A DNA stretch of 14,648 bases from Nevskiales bacterium (GCA_022616655.1 JAKEEJ010000092.1:1-14648); one strand, 5' to 3'; positions 1-8,052 are shown, counted from the stretch's first letter. Notes: generated from the letters alone by a model not told the origin. Made by a program: numbers and translations.

Positions 1-1
1 C

Positions 2-262
2 GGCAAACCGGTGGAAGCGTTCTGTGCGGTACTGGCCCCGCAACTGACCGCGATCTGTGCCGGTGGTTTGCCGTCCCCGCGGGGTTTGACCGGCGAGGAC
101 CTGGCGCGACGAGCCCGCGGCGCGGGCGTGCCGGTGCGCACGTTCCCCACAGTTACGGCTGCATTTGAACAGGCCCGGGCGGAATGCGGAGCTGGAGATA
201 CGCTGCTGGTCTGCGGGTCGTTTCTGACCGTGGCCGCCGTGACGGGGCTGCTGAATGGATGA
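2..262 (+). CDS. folC: Folylpolyglutamate synthase / dihydrofolate synthase, C-terminal end (partial)
   Basis: This is the 3' end of a gene that starts upstream of the window; the frame is open from the first bases. The visible 86 residues match the C-terminal Mur-ligase-like domain of FolC: the LPSPRGLTGEDLA segment and the closing LLVCGSFLTVAAV strand are typical. FolC adds L-glutamate to dihydropteroate and to reduced folates in the cytoplasm, and folates feed purine and methionine synthesis, which fits the purF and metZ genes downstream. The stop codon overlaps the start of the next gene by 8 bases (255-262), indicating translational coupling. The family assignment rests on the tail alone, supported by the folC-dedD-cvpA-purF order. 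Confidence 0.9.
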   Translation, partial: GKPVEAFCAVLAPQLTAICAGGLPSPRGLTGEDLARRARGAGVPVRTFPTVTAAFEQARAECGAGDTLLVCGSFLTVAAVTGLLNG

Positions 263-725
263 GGTCCTGCTACGGCGCCTCACCGGAGCCCTGGCATTGT
301 TGGTGGCGGCTCTGGTACTGACCTTCCTGCTGCCCGGCCCGGTTCCCGAGCCCGTGACAGAGGATTTGACGGTCGTGACCTACGATCTGGGTACAGGGCA
401 GGTCGTTGGCGCAGGCTTGCCGGCCGTGGAGGTCCATGCAGATCCGGCTCCGGATGCCACTCCTGACGTCGGCAAACCCGCCGACGGGAAGGGAGCCGGT
501 GTGTGGCATGTCCAGATCGGCAGTTTTGAGGATCGCAACAACGCACGTTCCGCGCAGCAAAATCTCGAAAAACTGAAATTGCCCGTGACGATCCAGACGG
601 TCCGTATGGGCAAGGACGCCCGGTACCGGGTGCAGGTGGGCCCTTATCCGGACGCAGTGACGGCACGGCGCGCACTGGAGCGTATCCGACGGCAGGGATA
701 CCGTGACGCCACGCTGGTGCATTGA
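255..725 (+). CDS. dedD: DedD-type SPOR-domain inner-membrane cell-division protein
   Basis: A 156-residue protein with a short cytoplasmic N-terminus, one hydrophobic segment at about residues 9-27 (LTGALALLVAALVLTFLLPG), a proline/acid-rich periplasmic linker, and a C-terminal SPOR domain at about residues 80-156. The domain starts with the typical HVQIGSFEDRNNA and continues with YRVQVGPYPD. SPOR domains bind denuded septal peptidoglycan, and DedD helps cell constriction in Enterobacteria. The position between folC and cvpA is the classical dedD position. It is shorter than E. coli DedD (about 220 residues), mostly because the linker is short. Its ATG lies inside the folC stop region, so it is probably co-translated. 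Confidence 0.88.
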   Translation: MDEVLLRRLTGALALLVAALVLTFLLPGPVPEPVTEDLTVVTYDLGTGQVVGAGLPAVEVHADPAPDATPDVGKPADGKGAGVWHVQIGSFEDRNNARSAQQNLEKLKLPVTIQTVRMGKDARYRVQVGPYPDAVTARRALERIRRQGYRDATLVH

Positions 726-766
726 GATAGAATGCGTTGCCGCGCTTTGTCGGAGGTGAGTCGCTG

Positions 767-1276
767 ATGATCTGGGTGGACTGGTGCTTCCTGGTGGTGC
801 TCGCGGTTTCCATGGTGATCGGCATCTGGCGCGGCTTTACCCGTGAGGTCTTCGGCCTCGCCACCTGGGTGCTCGCCATCGTTGCCGCCCTGTTGCTGGG
901 GCCGGCCACGGCCGGTTATCTCGAGTCCTATCTCTCAATGCCGTCCGTCCGGCTGGCGGTCGGCTATGGCCTGGTGTTCTTCGCCGGGCTGGTCATGGGC
1001 AGTCTGATCACCGGTTTGATCAGTACGCTGGTACGCAAGAGTCCGTTGTCGGGCGTGGACCGGGCGATTGGCGGCGGGTTTGGCCTGATCCGGGGTGTGT
1101 TAATCGGTGTGATTCTGGTGTGGCTGGTGGGGTTCACGCCCGCCCGACAGAACCCCTGGTGGCACGATTCATTTTTTATCGGAAAGCTGCAATGGCTGGC
1201 CGATGGACTGGTCCAGTTCGCGCCGGACGAATGGCGCCAGCGCTTGCGCCAGGCCGGCGCCATTTCCAGCGCCTGA
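767..1276 (+). CDS. cvpA: CvpA family inner-membrane protein (colicin V production protein)
   Basis: A 169-residue integral membrane protein starting MIWVDWCFLVVLAVSMVIG. Hydrophobic stretches at about residues 5-20, 28-45, 62-84 and 104-124 give the four-helix layout of the family, followed by a more polar tail. An in-frame TTG at 737 would add ten residues, but the ATG at 767 is preferred because a strong Shine-Dalgarno (GGAGG, 752-756) precedes it and the family starts at this point. CvpA is needed for colicin V production in E. coli and for envelope homeostasis; its exact activity is unsettled. It sits directly before purF, as in most gammaproteobacteria, with 13 bp between the genes. Confidence 0.92.
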   Translation: MIWVDWCFLVVLAVSMVIGIWRGFTREVFGLATWVLAIVAALLLGPATAGYLESYLSMPSVRLAVGYGLVFFAGLVMGSLITGLISTLVRKSPLSGVDRAIGGGFGLIRGVLIGVILVWLVGFTPARQNPWWHDSFFIGKLQWLADGLVQFAPDEWRQRLRQAGAISSA

Positions 1277-1289
1277 GCCGATCTGAGCC

Positions 1290-2810
1290 ATGTGCGGCAT
1301 TGTCGGTCTGGTCTCCCATACTCCGGTGAATCAGGCCCTGTACGACGCGCTGACCGAATTGCAGCACCGCGGCCAGGACGCGGCCGGCATCATCACCACC
1401 GACGGCGACAAATTGTATCTGCGCAAGGACAACGGTCTGGTGCGTGATGTGTTTCACTCCGACGAGCACATGATCCGGCTGCGCGGCAATGTCGGGATCG
1501 GTCACGTGCGTTACCCCACGGCCGGCTGCGACAGTTCCGCCGAGGCCCAGCCGTTCTACACCAATGCGCCGTTTGGCATTTCACTGGCGCACAACGGCAA
1601 TCTGACCAACGTCGAGGAACTCAAGCGCGAACTGTTCCTGGACGACCGCCGGCACCTGAACACCGACTCGGACTCGGAAGTGCTGTTGAACGTGTTCGCC
1701 CATGAACTGATGCAACGCAAGGCACTGCGGTTGACGCCGGAAGACATCTTCGAGGCCGTGGCCCAGGTGCACCGGCGCTGCCACGGCGCGTACGCCGCCG
1801 TGGTGCTGATCAACGGTTATGGTGTGGTGGGGTTTCGCGATCCCTTTGGCATCCGGCCCCTCGTTTATGGCCGTTATGAAGGCCCTGCCGGGCCGGAGTA
1901 CATGATTGCCTCCGAAAGCGTTGCACTGTCTTCGCTCGGGTTTGAACGCCTCTCCGACGTTGCGCCGGGCGAAGCGGTGTACCTCACTGTGGAGGGGCCG
2001 CTTCACCGGCGTCAGTGCGCGTCGAATCCGGTCTATTCCCCCTGCATCTTTGAACACGTCTATCTCGCACGGCCGGACTCGATTATGGACGATGTCTATG
2101 TGTATAAAGCGCGGCTGCGCATGGGCATCAAGCTGGCCGAGAAAATTCTGCGCGAATGGTCCGGGCACGACATTGATGTCGTGATTCCGATTCCCGACAC
2201 CAGCCGCGTGGCCGCCGCCGAAATGGCCGTGCGGCTCGGTGTCGTGTACCGCGAGGGATTCATCAAAAACCGCTACATCGGTCGCACCTTCATCATGCCG
2301 GGGCAGGCCCAGCGCCGGAAATCCGTGCGTCAAAAACTGAATCCGGTGGATCTGGAGTTCAAAGACAAGAACGTGCTACTGGTGGACGATTCCATCGTGC
2401 GCGGCAACACCAGCCGCGAAATCATCCAGATGGCGCGCGAGGCCGGTGCGCGAAAGGTGTACTTCGCTTCGGCGGCGCCGCCGGTGCGTTACCCCAACGT
2501 CTATGGCATTGACATGCCCACCACCGGCGAGCTGGTGGCGCACGGCCGCTCAATCGAGCAGCTGGAGAAGATTCTGGGCGCCGACCGTCTGATCTATCAG
2601 GACCTGCCTGATCTTATCGAGGCAGTGCAGGGTGGCAACCGCAAGCTGACGCGATTTGATTGCTCGGTCTTCAACGGCGAATACGTGACGCAGGACGTGA
2701 GCCGCGACTACCTCAATCAGCTCGAACTGTTCCGCTCCGACGCTGCCCGGGAGGCCCGCCGCCGGGCCAATCAGACGGTCATTGAATTGCACAATGCCGT
2801 GAGCCGGTAG
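1290..2810 (+). CDS. purF: Amidophosphoribosyltransferase
   Basis: A 506-residue protein, almost exactly the length of E. coli PurF. It catalyses the first committed step of purine synthesis in the cytoplasm: PRPP plus glutamine gives 5-phosphoribosylamine. The start MCGIVGLV exposes the Ntn nucleophile Cys2 after Met removal. The glutaminase domain follows with GHVRYPTAG and [10 protein letters not shown]. The C-terminal PRTase domain carries the PRPP loop [14 protein letters not shown] at about residues 361-374. It is the last gene of the folC-dedD-cvpA-purF run. No purine (PurR) operator was recognised. The next structure downstream is the metZ leader, whose terminator may also end purF transcripts. 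Confidence 0.97.
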   Translation: MCGIVGLVSHTPVNQALYDALTELQHRGQDAAGIITTDGDKLYLRKDNGLVRDVFHSDEHMIRLRGNVGIGHVRYPTAGCDSSAEAQPFYTNAPFGISLAHNGNLTNVEELKRELFLDDRRHLNTDSDSEVLLNVFAHELMQRKALRLTPEDIFEAVAQVHRRCHGAYAAVVLINGYGVVGFRDPFGIRPLVYGRYEGPAGPEYMIASESVALSSLGFERLSDVAPGEAVYLTVEGPLHRRQCASNPVYSPCIFEHVYLARPDSIMDDVYVYKARLRMGIKLAEKILREWSGHDIDVVIPIPDTSRVAAAEMAVRLGVVYREGFIKNRYIGRTFIMPGQAQRRKSVRQKLNPVDLEFKDKNVLLVDDSIVRGNTSREIIQMAREAGARKVYFASAAPPVRYPNVYGIDMPTTGELVAHGRSIEQLEKILGADRLIYQDLPDLIEAVQGGNRKLTRFDCSVFNGEYVTQDVSRDYLNQLELFRSDAAREARRRANQTVIELHNAVSR

Positions 2811-2821
2811 TAAGCTTCCGC

Positions 2822-2873
2822 TCGCGCCGATTTGAACCTGCTTGCGGGCGCGTAATAAATGCAGCTAAACCGG
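2822..2873 (+). ncRNA. SAM-II riboswitch aptamer in the metZ leader
   Basis: The 52 nt here match the SAM-II (metA motif) class, both in layout and in the conserved bases as I remember them. Helix P1 pairs CGCGCC (2823-2828) with GGCGCG (2847-2852). The A/U-rich start of loop 1 is GATTTGAACC (2829-2838). After P1 comes TAATAAATG (2853-2861), then CAGCTAAA (2862-2869). A pseudoknot can form between TTGC (2842-2845) and GCAG (2861-2864), with CC (2837-2838) facing GG (2872-2873). SAM-II binds S-adenosylmethionine and represses methionine genes; the next gene is metZ, which fits. The class is best known from Alphaproteobacteria. No convincing promoter is visible between purF and the aptamer: TTGCAC at 2787 with TAGTAA at 2808 is weak, so readthrough from purF is possible. 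Confidence 0.88.
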
Positions 2874-2891
2874 AACGAAAGCCCGTTTAGC
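2864..2891 (+). promoter_or_regulatory. Predicted antiterminator hairpin of the metZ riboswitch
   Basis: GCTAAAC (2864-2870) is perfectly complementary to GTTTAGC (2885-2891). After a C-C mismatch (2871/2884), GG (2872-2873) can pair with CC (2882-2883). The resulting 9-pair hairpin has an 8-nt loop. Its left arm uses the 3' bases of the SAM-II aptamer and its right arm takes 2882-2885 out of the terminator stem. It therefore excludes both the ligand-bound aptamer and the terminator. The inferred logic is: no SAM, antiterminator, metZ on; SAM bound, terminator free to fold, metZ off. Confidence 0.7.
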
Positions 2892-2910
2892 GCAAGCCAC
2901 GGGCTTTTTT
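2878..2910 (+). terminator. Intrinsic terminator in the metZ leader
   Basis: An 8-bp perfect stem AAAGCCCG (2878-2885) / CGGGCTTT (2900-2907) with a 14-nt loop runs into a T tract (2905-2910). It ends 13 bp before the metZ ATG. A constitutive terminator this close to the start would silence metZ, so it is best read as the conditional expression platform of the riboswitch. It may also end purF transcripts. Confidence 0.85.
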
Positions 2911-2923
2911 GTTGGGTGCACAC

Positions 2924-4114
2924 ATGAGCAGACACGGGAATTCTTCAAAGCGCTGGGGTGCGGCCACGCAGGGCATCCGCTCGGCGGAGCTCCGCACCAA
3001 TCTGCGCGAGCATTCGCCGGCAATTTTTGCGACGTCCAGCTACGTTTACGATTCGGCGGAGCACGCCGCGGCGCTGTTTGCCGAGCAGGTGCCCGGCTAC
3101 ATTTATTCGCGCTTCACCAATCCGACCGTGCAAGCCTTCGAGCGGCGTCTGGCCATCATGGAAGGGGCGGATGCCTGCGTGGCCACGGCCAGTGGCATGG
3201 CGGCCGAACTGTCGTTGCTGTTCACACTGCTGAAACGCGGTGACCATGTGCTGGCGTCGCGTACCCTGTTCGGTTCCACGATCTCATTGTTCAACAACTA
3301 TTTCACGAAGTTCGGGGTGCAATTCAGCTACGTGGATCCCTGTGATCTCAAGGCCTGGCGTACCGGCGTGCGAAAGAACACCCGGCTGTTGTTTGCCGAG
3401 ACACCCACCAATCCCCTGTGCGAAATCGTGGACATTGCCGCACTGGCCGACATCGCCCGCAAGGCTGGCGCGTTGTTGTGCATAGACAACTGTTTTCTGA
3501 CACCGGCCTTGCAGCAGCCTCTGCGTCTGGGCGCCGATCTGGTAATTCATTCGGCGACCAAGTACCTGGACGGGCAGGGGCGTTGCGTGGGCGGTGCCAT
3601 CGTGGGTGACAAGACCCGCGTCGGCAGGGATGTGTTTGCCTTCATGCGCACGGCGGGGCCCTGCCTGTCGCCATTCAACGCCTGGATCTTTCTCAAGGGT
3701 CTGGAAACGCTGGCGCTGCGCATGACGGCGCACAGCGACAATGCCCAGATTCTGGCCGAGTGGCTGGTGCGGCAGAAAGCGGTCAAACGGGTCTATTTCC
3801 CGGGATTGCCGGACCATCCGCAACACGATCTGGCCCTGAAACAATCCAAAGGGTTTGGCGGCATTGTCTCGTTCGATCTCAAGGGCGGGAAAAAAGCGGC
3901 CTTCCGGTTGATTAACGCCACGCGCCTGCTGTCCATCACGGCCAACCTGGGCGATACCCGCAGCACCATCACGCACCCGGCCAGCACCACCCACCACCGC
4001 ATGGGCGCGGCGGCGCGCGCGCGCGCGGGCATCGGCGATTCTCTGGTGCGCGTCGCGGTGGGATTGGAAAACGTGGACGATATCATTGCCGACCTGGAGC
4101 CAGGTCTGCGCTGA
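2924..4114 (+). CDS. metZ: O-succinylhomoserine sulfhydrylase
   Basis: A 396-residue PLP enzyme of the Cys/Met metabolism family. MetZ makes homocysteine directly from O-succinylhomoserine and sulfide in the cytoplasm, bypassing the MetB/MetC route. Visible hallmarks are YSRFTNPTV near the substrate site, the cofactor-phosphate segment ATASGMAA, the FAETPTNPLCEI strand, the conserved DNCFLTP Asp, and the Schiff-base lysine in SATKYLDGQGR (Lys213). The ending THPASTTHHR...ARAGIGDSLVRVAVGLE is family-typical. The ATG at 2924 is chosen over the in-frame TTG at 2909, which lies inside the terminator T tract. It follows purF as in pseudomonads and is preceded by a SAM-II riboswitch, which supports the methionine assignment. 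It converges on lpxH with a 9-bp gap. Confidence 0.93.
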   Translation: MSRHGNSSKRWGAATQGIRSAELRTNLREHSPAIFATSSYVYDSAEHAAALFAEQVPGYIYSRFTNPTVQAFERRLAIMEGADACVATASGMAAELSLLFTLLKRGDHVLASRTLFGSTISLFNNYFTKFGVQFSYVDPCDLKAWRTGVRKNTRLLFAETPTNPLCEIVDIAALADIARKAGALLCIDNCFLTPALQQPLRLGADLVIHSATKYLDGQGRCVGGAIVGDKTRVGRDVFAFMRTAGPCLSPFNAWIFLKGLETLALRMTAHSDNAQILAEWLVRQKAVKRVYFPGLPDHPQHDLALKQSKGFGGIVSFDLKGGKKAAFRLINATRLLSITANLGDTRSTITHPASTTHHRMGAAARARAGIGDSLVRVAVGLENVDDIIADLEPGLR

Positions 4115-4123
4115 CAGCCGACG

Positions 4124-4852
4124 TCAGTCCGACAGTACCGTGCGTTGTACGGCTGAATCTTCCAGTTTCAGCACTTCGCAACGACCGGGCCGCCAGTCGG
4201 CCAGCACCAGGCGCCGGCACTCGCGGCCGTCAATGTCGTAGCGGTGCTCGGCGGGACGGTGGGTGTGGCCGTGAATCAGCCGGCACGCGCCGTACTGGCG
4301 GAAGGCGGCGCGAATCGCTTCGGCATTCACGTCCATGATGTCTTCCGGCCGGTACTGCTTGCGGGCACTCTGTGAGCGCAATTTTCCGGCAATCTTCTGG
4401 CGCAGGGACACGGGCAGCATCCGGTAGGCGCGCTGCGACCCGCCGTGGCGGGAGAAGCGGCGCCAGCGCTGGTACGAGACATCGTCGGTGCAGAAGATGT
4501 CGCCGTGTGAAATCAGCGTGGGTACGGCAGCTTCTTCAAGCGGGAAGGGATCCGCCAGGAGCCGTACTCCGGTCCGGAAAAAAAACGTCCTGCCCACCAT
4601 GAAATCGCGGTTGCCATGCTGGTAATACACGGGCACGCCGGATTGAGTCAGCGCGGTCAATCCCTGTACTTCGTCGGCGTAATCCTTGAGCCCTTCATTG
4701 TCGCCGATCCAGTATTCGAACAGGTCTCCAAGGATGTAAACGGCCGCGGCGGTCCGCGCCGGTCCCGCGAGAAAGCGTGCGAACGTTTCACGTAATGGAG
4801 ACGCGGTGGGCGGCAGATGCAGGTCGGAGACGAACAGAACGGAGTGGATCAT
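4124..4852 (-). CDS. lpxH: UDP-2,3-diacylglucosamine diphosphatase
   Basis: A metallophosphoesterase of 242 residues that hydrolyses UDP-2,3-diacylglucosamine to lipid X and UMP, the fourth step of lipid A synthesis, at the inner face of the cytoplasmic membrane. Metal ligands are visible: SDLHL (Asp10, His12), LGDLFEYWIGD (Asp43), HGNRD (Asn81), ISHGD (His116) and the C-terminal HGHTHRP. With the ATG at 4852 these residues are shifted by a constant two positions from E. coli LpxH (D8, H10, D41, N79, H114). That makes this start better than the in-frame GTG at 4879, which would add nine non-conserved residues. It is the last gene of the dusA-ppi-lpxH unit and implies a Gram-negative, LPS-making host. 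Confidence 0.94.
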   Translation of the reverse strand: MIHSVLFVSDLHLPPTASPLRETFARFLAGPARTAAAVYILGDLFEYWIGDNEGLKDYADEVQGLTALTQSGVPVYYQHGNRDFMVGRTFFFRTGVRLLADPFPLEEAAVPTLISHGDIFCTDDVSYQRWRRFSRHGGSQRAYRMLPVSLRQKIAGKLRSQSARKQYRPEDIMDVNAEAIRAAFRQYGACRLIHGHTHRPAEHRYDIDGRECRRLVLADWRPGRCEVLKLEDSAVQRTVLSD

Positions 4853-4900
4853 TCCGAGCGGCTCAGATTCTGTGTTCACGTCCCGCGCTCAGGATGAGCG

Positions 4901-5488
4901 TCATGGAGGGGTTTGCGACGGCTCCAGAACGGCCATGCTTTTGATCACGACGGTGTTGATCGGCACATCGCTCCCAAACGGGCGGCGGGCCCCGGTTGCG
5001 CTGGCGCCAATTTTGTCCACCACGTCCATGCCCGAGATGACTTTGCCAAACACGGTATAGCCCCAGGTGTCGGCCGCACGGGTCGCGTCAAGCGAGAGAT
5101 TGTCCACAAGATTGATGAAAAACTGGCTGGTGGCGGAATGCGGATCGGAGGTGCGAGCCATGGCCAGGGTCCCGCGCAGGTTGGACAGGCCATTACGCGC
5201 CTCGTTGCTCACCGGCGCACGGACGGGGCGCTGCTTCAGCGTTTCGTCATAGCCGCCACCCTGGATCATGAATCCCTTGATCACGCGGTGAAAGACCAGG
5301 CCGTTGTAGTGCCTGTCTTTGACGTAGCGCATGAAATTTTCGGTGGTTTTAGGCGCTTTCTCAGTGTTCAGCTCAAGCGTAATAACGCCCAGGTTGGTTT
5401 CCATCTGCAACTGGATGGGAGCGGCGGCGTGGGAGGCGGTCATGCAGAGTCCTGTGACCAGACAGAGGAGCAGATGATTAGAAGGCAT
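4901..5488 (-). CDS. ppiA: Periplasmic cyclophilin-type peptidyl-prolyl cis-trans isomerase
   Basis: A 195-residue cyclophilin with an N-terminal signal peptide: hydrophobic core LLLCLVTGLCMTA and likely cleavage after SHA or AAA near residue 22. The product is therefore predicted to act on prolines of folding proteins in the periplasm. The catalytic core is intact: FHRVIKGFMIQGG (Arg and Gln), MARTSDPHSATSQFFIN, and VFGKVISGMDVVD. The fold ends in a short polar tail. The start lies 3 bp after the dusA stop, so the genes are translationally coupled. A cyclophilin next to lpxH is common in gammaproteobacteria, but that copy is often the cytoplasmic PpiB; the export signal is why PpiA is preferred here. 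The symbol is less certain than the family. Confidence 0.9.
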   Translation of the reverse strand: MPSNHLLLCLVTGLCMTASHAAAPIQLQMETNLGVITLELNTEKAPKTTENFMRYVKDRHYNGLVFHRVIKGFMIQGGGYDETLKQRPVRAPVSNEARNGLSNLRGTLAMARTSDPHSATSQFFINLVDNLSLDATRAADTWGYTVFGKVISGMDVVDKIGASATGARRPFGSDVPINTVVIKSMAVLEPSQTPP

Positions 5489-5491
5489 CGG

Positions 5492-6514
5492 TCAGGCGGC
5501 CAGGCTCAGGGCGGCAGATTCCACCGTGGCCAGCGCTTCTTCGATCAAAGTCCAGTTCACCTCGTGCGGCCGGCTGGCGCCTTCGGCGAGGAGCCGGCGG
5601 AAGCCGCGCCCACCGGGCTGTCCGCGGTAAAGGCCCAGAACGTGACGGGTGATGTGGTGCAGACCGGCGCCGCGCGCCAGTTCGCGTTCGACGTAGGGCC
5701 GCAGTGCTCGCAGCGCCGCGTCGCGGGCAATCGGTTCGATACCCGCGTTGAACAGCGCCGGATCCACGGCGGCGAGCAGGTAAGGGTTTTCGTAAACCTC
5801 GCGGCCCAGCATCACCCCGTCCACCTGCTGCAGATGTTGCGCGCATTCGTCCAGGCTCTTGATGCCGCCGTTGATGACGATGGTCAGCTGCGGAAACTCC
5901 TGTTTGAGCCGGTAGACCAGCTCGTACTGCAGGGGCGGGATCTCGCGGTTTTCCTTGGGTGAAAGGCCGTGCAACCAGGCTTTGCGCGCGTGGATGATGA
6001 AGGTCTCACAGCCGGCTTCGGCCACGATTGAGACGAAGCGCCGCAGAAATTCATAGTCCCTGGAATCGTCCACGCCGATGCGATTCTTGACCGTGACCGG
6101 CCGGTCGGTGGCTTTGCGCATCGCCGCAATACAGTCGGCCACGCGTTGTGGATCGCGCATCAGGCAGGCGCCAAAACGGCCCTCCTGTACGCGGTCGGAG
6201 GGACAGCCGCAGTTGAGGTTGATCTCGTGGTAACCGAAGCGGTCGCCGAGTTCGGCACACTGCGCCAGCTCGTCCGGATCGTTGCCACCCAGTTGCAGGG
6301 CCACGGGATGCTCGGCCGGATCGAAGCGCAGAGAGAGTTTGGGTTCGCCATGGATCAGCGCGCCGGTCGGCACCATTTCAGTGTACAGGCGCGCGTGCCG
6401 CGACAGCTGGCGGTGGAAGTAGCGGCAATGCCGGTCGGTCCACTCCATCATCGGGGCGACGCAGAAGCGGTGCGGCGAATGTGCGTGCGGCATCCGGCTA
6501 TTGTAATCGCTCAT
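5492..6514 (-). CDS. dusA: tRNA-dihydrouridine(20/20a) synthase
   Basis: An FMN-dependent TIM-barrel enzyme of 340 residues that reduces uridines 20 and 20a in the tRNA D-loop. It follows E. coli DusA closely: FCVAPMMEWTDRHCRYF at the flavin site, LYTEMVPTGALIHG, EHPVALQLGG, the catalytic cysteine in NCGCPSDRVQ (about Cys104), IIHARKAWLHGLSPKENREIPPL, INGGIKS, and DGVMLGREVYENPYLL. The open frame extends upstream to 6619, but those residues are not family-like. ATG 6514 is used; ATG 6493 (333 residues) is an equally good alternative, and neither has a clear Shine-Dalgarno. It is the first gene of a dusA-ppiA-lpxH unit and is divergent from the fabG-like gene. Confidence 0.95.
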   Translation of the reverse strand: MSDYNSRMPHAHSPHRFCVAPMMEWTDRHCRYFHRQLSRHARLYTEMVPTGALIHGEPKLSLRFDPAEHPVALQLGGNDPDELAQCAELGDRFGYHEINLNCGCPSDRVQEGRFGACLMRDPQRVADCIAAMRKATDRPVTVKNRIGVDDSRDYEFLRRFVSIVAEAGCETFIIHARKAWLHGLSPKENREIPPLQYELVYRLKQEFPQLTIVINGGIKSLDECAQHLQQVDGVMLGREVYENPYLLAAVDPALFNAGIEPIARDAALRALRPYVERELARGAGLHHITRHVLGLYRGQPGGRGFRRLLAEGASRPHEVNWTLIEEALATVESAALSLAA

Positions 6515-6633
6515 CCCCGACGGCACCCACTGCCGGGTTCCGGGGTCGGTGGTACAGGCTGTGCGCCCACGGTGCGGCAGATACAAAGGAAGCTCTGCAA
6601 TAATACCCGCACCGTACATTGCCGACCCCGTCC
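6515..6633. promoter_or_regulatory. Divergent intergenic region between dusA and the fabG-like gene
   Basis: These 119 bp must drive dusA leftwards and the reductase rightwards. The A/T-rich core at 6599-6605 reads AATAAT on the plus strand (one mismatch to a -10 box) and TATTAT on the minus strand, so it could serve either direction. No matching -35 box stands out on either side. The call rests mainly on the divergent gene layout. Confidence 0.35.
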
Positions 6634-8052
6634 ATGAGCAACCGGTATCTCCAGATGTCCCAGACGCTGTGGGGAAAGTCCTTTATTTCGCTGCTGGGAT
6701 TGCCGCAGCCGCCGCGGCTCAAGCGCGGGGAGGGGCCCTGGGTACGGCAGCCACTGGAAGGACAGACCGTGATATTGGGGGGCAGTACCGGCGCCCGTTT
6801 TGTGAATCCGCTGCTGGAGGCACTGGATCAGGCCGGCGCGCACTTGCAGGTTCGTTCCGAGCCGCCCAGGGTCCAGGCTTCCACGGCCGCTGTGGAACCT
6901 GCGGCCGCTGCGCCTGACAGAGGTCCCTCAGGCGGGGAGGGGCCACCCTCGCAGGCCCTGGTGTACGACGCCTCCGGATTTTCGCGTCCGGAGCAGTTGC
7001 GCGAACTTTATGATTTTTTCCAGCCCCTGATTTCCGGCCTCTCGCCCAATGGGCGTGTGCTGGTCATCGCCGCTTCGGAGACGGACGTGAGTCCGGTGGC
7101 GACGGCCTGCAGCTATGCCCTGCACGGCTTCATCAGGAGTCTCGGCAAGGAGATTGGACGCAAGGGTGCCTGTGCCAATCTGCTGGTCATGAAGCCCGGG
7201 GCAGGTCCGGCGCTGGCGGGTGCCGTGCGTTATTTCCTGTCCGACCGGTCCGCATTTATATCGGGTCAGTCCCTGCTGCTGCAGGCGCCCGCGCATCCGC
7301 CGTGGTTTGAGTGGCAGGGGACTCTGAAGGGCAAAGTCGCCCTGGTCACGGGTGCGGCGCGTGGCATCGGCGCCGCCATCGCGGAGGTACTGGCGCGTGA
7401 AGGCGCACAGATCGTCGGTGTGGACCGGCCACGAGAGCAGGAGGCGCTGAGCGCCGTCCTCAACCCGATCCAGGGTGTGGGATTGCCCGAGGACATCACG
7501 GCCGCCGACGCACCCGCGCGCATCCTGCAAGAATGCCGGAGCCATTTTGGCGGTCTCGACATCGTGGTGCACAACGCCGGCATCACGCGCGACCGTCTGC
7601 TGCGCAACATGCAGCCGGGATTCTGGGACAAGGTCATCGAGGTCAACCTGGCTGCGATGGTCCGCCTCAACGAGGCGCTGCTGAAGGGCGGCCTGAAACC
7701 GGGGGCGCGCCTGGTCTGTGTGTCCTCCATCGGCGGCATCGCCGGCAACGTCGGGCAGACCCATTACGCGGCCACCAAATCGGCGGTGATCGGCTACGTG
7801 AAGGCACTGGCCCCTGCTCTGGCGCTGCAGGGCGGGGCGATCAATGCCGTGGCGCCGGGTTTTATCGAAACACAAATGAGCGCCGCCATGCCCCTGATCC
7901 CGCGCGTGGTCGGGCGCCTGATGAACTCGATGCTGCAGGGCGGTTTGCCAGTGGACGTTGCCGAAGCGGTGGCGTTTCTCTCCAGCCCCTATGCCGCGGG
8001 CATCAACGGCCAGACCCTGCGCGTGTGCGGGCAGCATCTGGTCGGTGCATGA
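6634..8052 (+). CDS. fabG: High-molecular-weight FabG4-type 3-ketoacyl-ACP/CoA reductase (SDR)
   Basis: A 472-residue protein with two Rossmann-like halves. Residues 1-225 form a degenerate domain (GGSTGARF where an active SDR has TGxxxGIG). Residues about 229-472 are a complete classical short-chain dehydrogenase: VTGAARGIG (239-246), HNAGITRD, catalytic Ser365 in CVSSIGG, Tyr378/Lys382 in HYAATKSA, and the [12 protein letters not shown] loop. This layout matches FabG4 (HMwFabG), first studied in mycobacteria, which reduces 3-ketoacyl-CoA or -ACP with NADH. It is about twice the length of housekeeping FabG, so a role in lipid or polyhydroxyalkanoate turnover is more likely than basic fatty-acid elongation. 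The ATG at 6634 is chosen over the TTG at 6619. ribA starts 31 bp downstream. Confidence 0.88.
   Translation: MSNRYLQMSQTLWGKSFISLLGLPQPPRLKRGEGPWVRQPLEGQTVILGGSTGARFVNPLLEALDQAGAHLQVRSEPPRVQASTAAVEPAAAAPDRGPSGGEGPPSQALVYDASGFSRPEQLRELYDFFQPLISGLSPNGRVLVIAASETDVSPVATACSYALHGFIRSLGKEIGRKGACANLLVMKPGAGPALAGAVRYFLSDRSAFISGQSLLLQAPAHPPWFEWQGTLKGKVALVTGAARGIGAAIAEVLAREGAQIVGVDRPREQEALSAVLNPIQGVGLPEDITAADAPARILQECRSHFGGLDIVVHNAGITRDRLLRNMQPGFWDKVIEVNLAAMVRLNEALLKGGLKPGARLVCVSSIGGIAGNVGQTHYAATKSAVIGYVKALAPALALQGGAINAVAPGFIETQMSAAMPLIPRVVGRLMNSMLQGGLPVDVAEAVAFLSSPYAAGINGQTLRVCGQHLVGA

Noticed and set aside
4111..4127. Hairpin CTGAC/GTCAG between the convergent metZ and lpxH ends as a bidirectional terminator
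   Set aside because: Only 5 bp of stem with a 7-nt loop and no T run on either side; too weak to call.
4886..4900. Inverted repeat CGCTCA/TGAGCG between the cyclophilin and lpxH as a terminator or operator
   Set aside because: Three-base loop, no T tract, and it lies in the ribosome-approach region inside an apparent operon; likely incidental.
4913..5962. Plus-strand open frame of 349 codons antisense to the cyclophilin and dusA
   Set aside because: Both opposing genes are unambiguous by catalytic motifs; this frame is a G/C-rich shadow.
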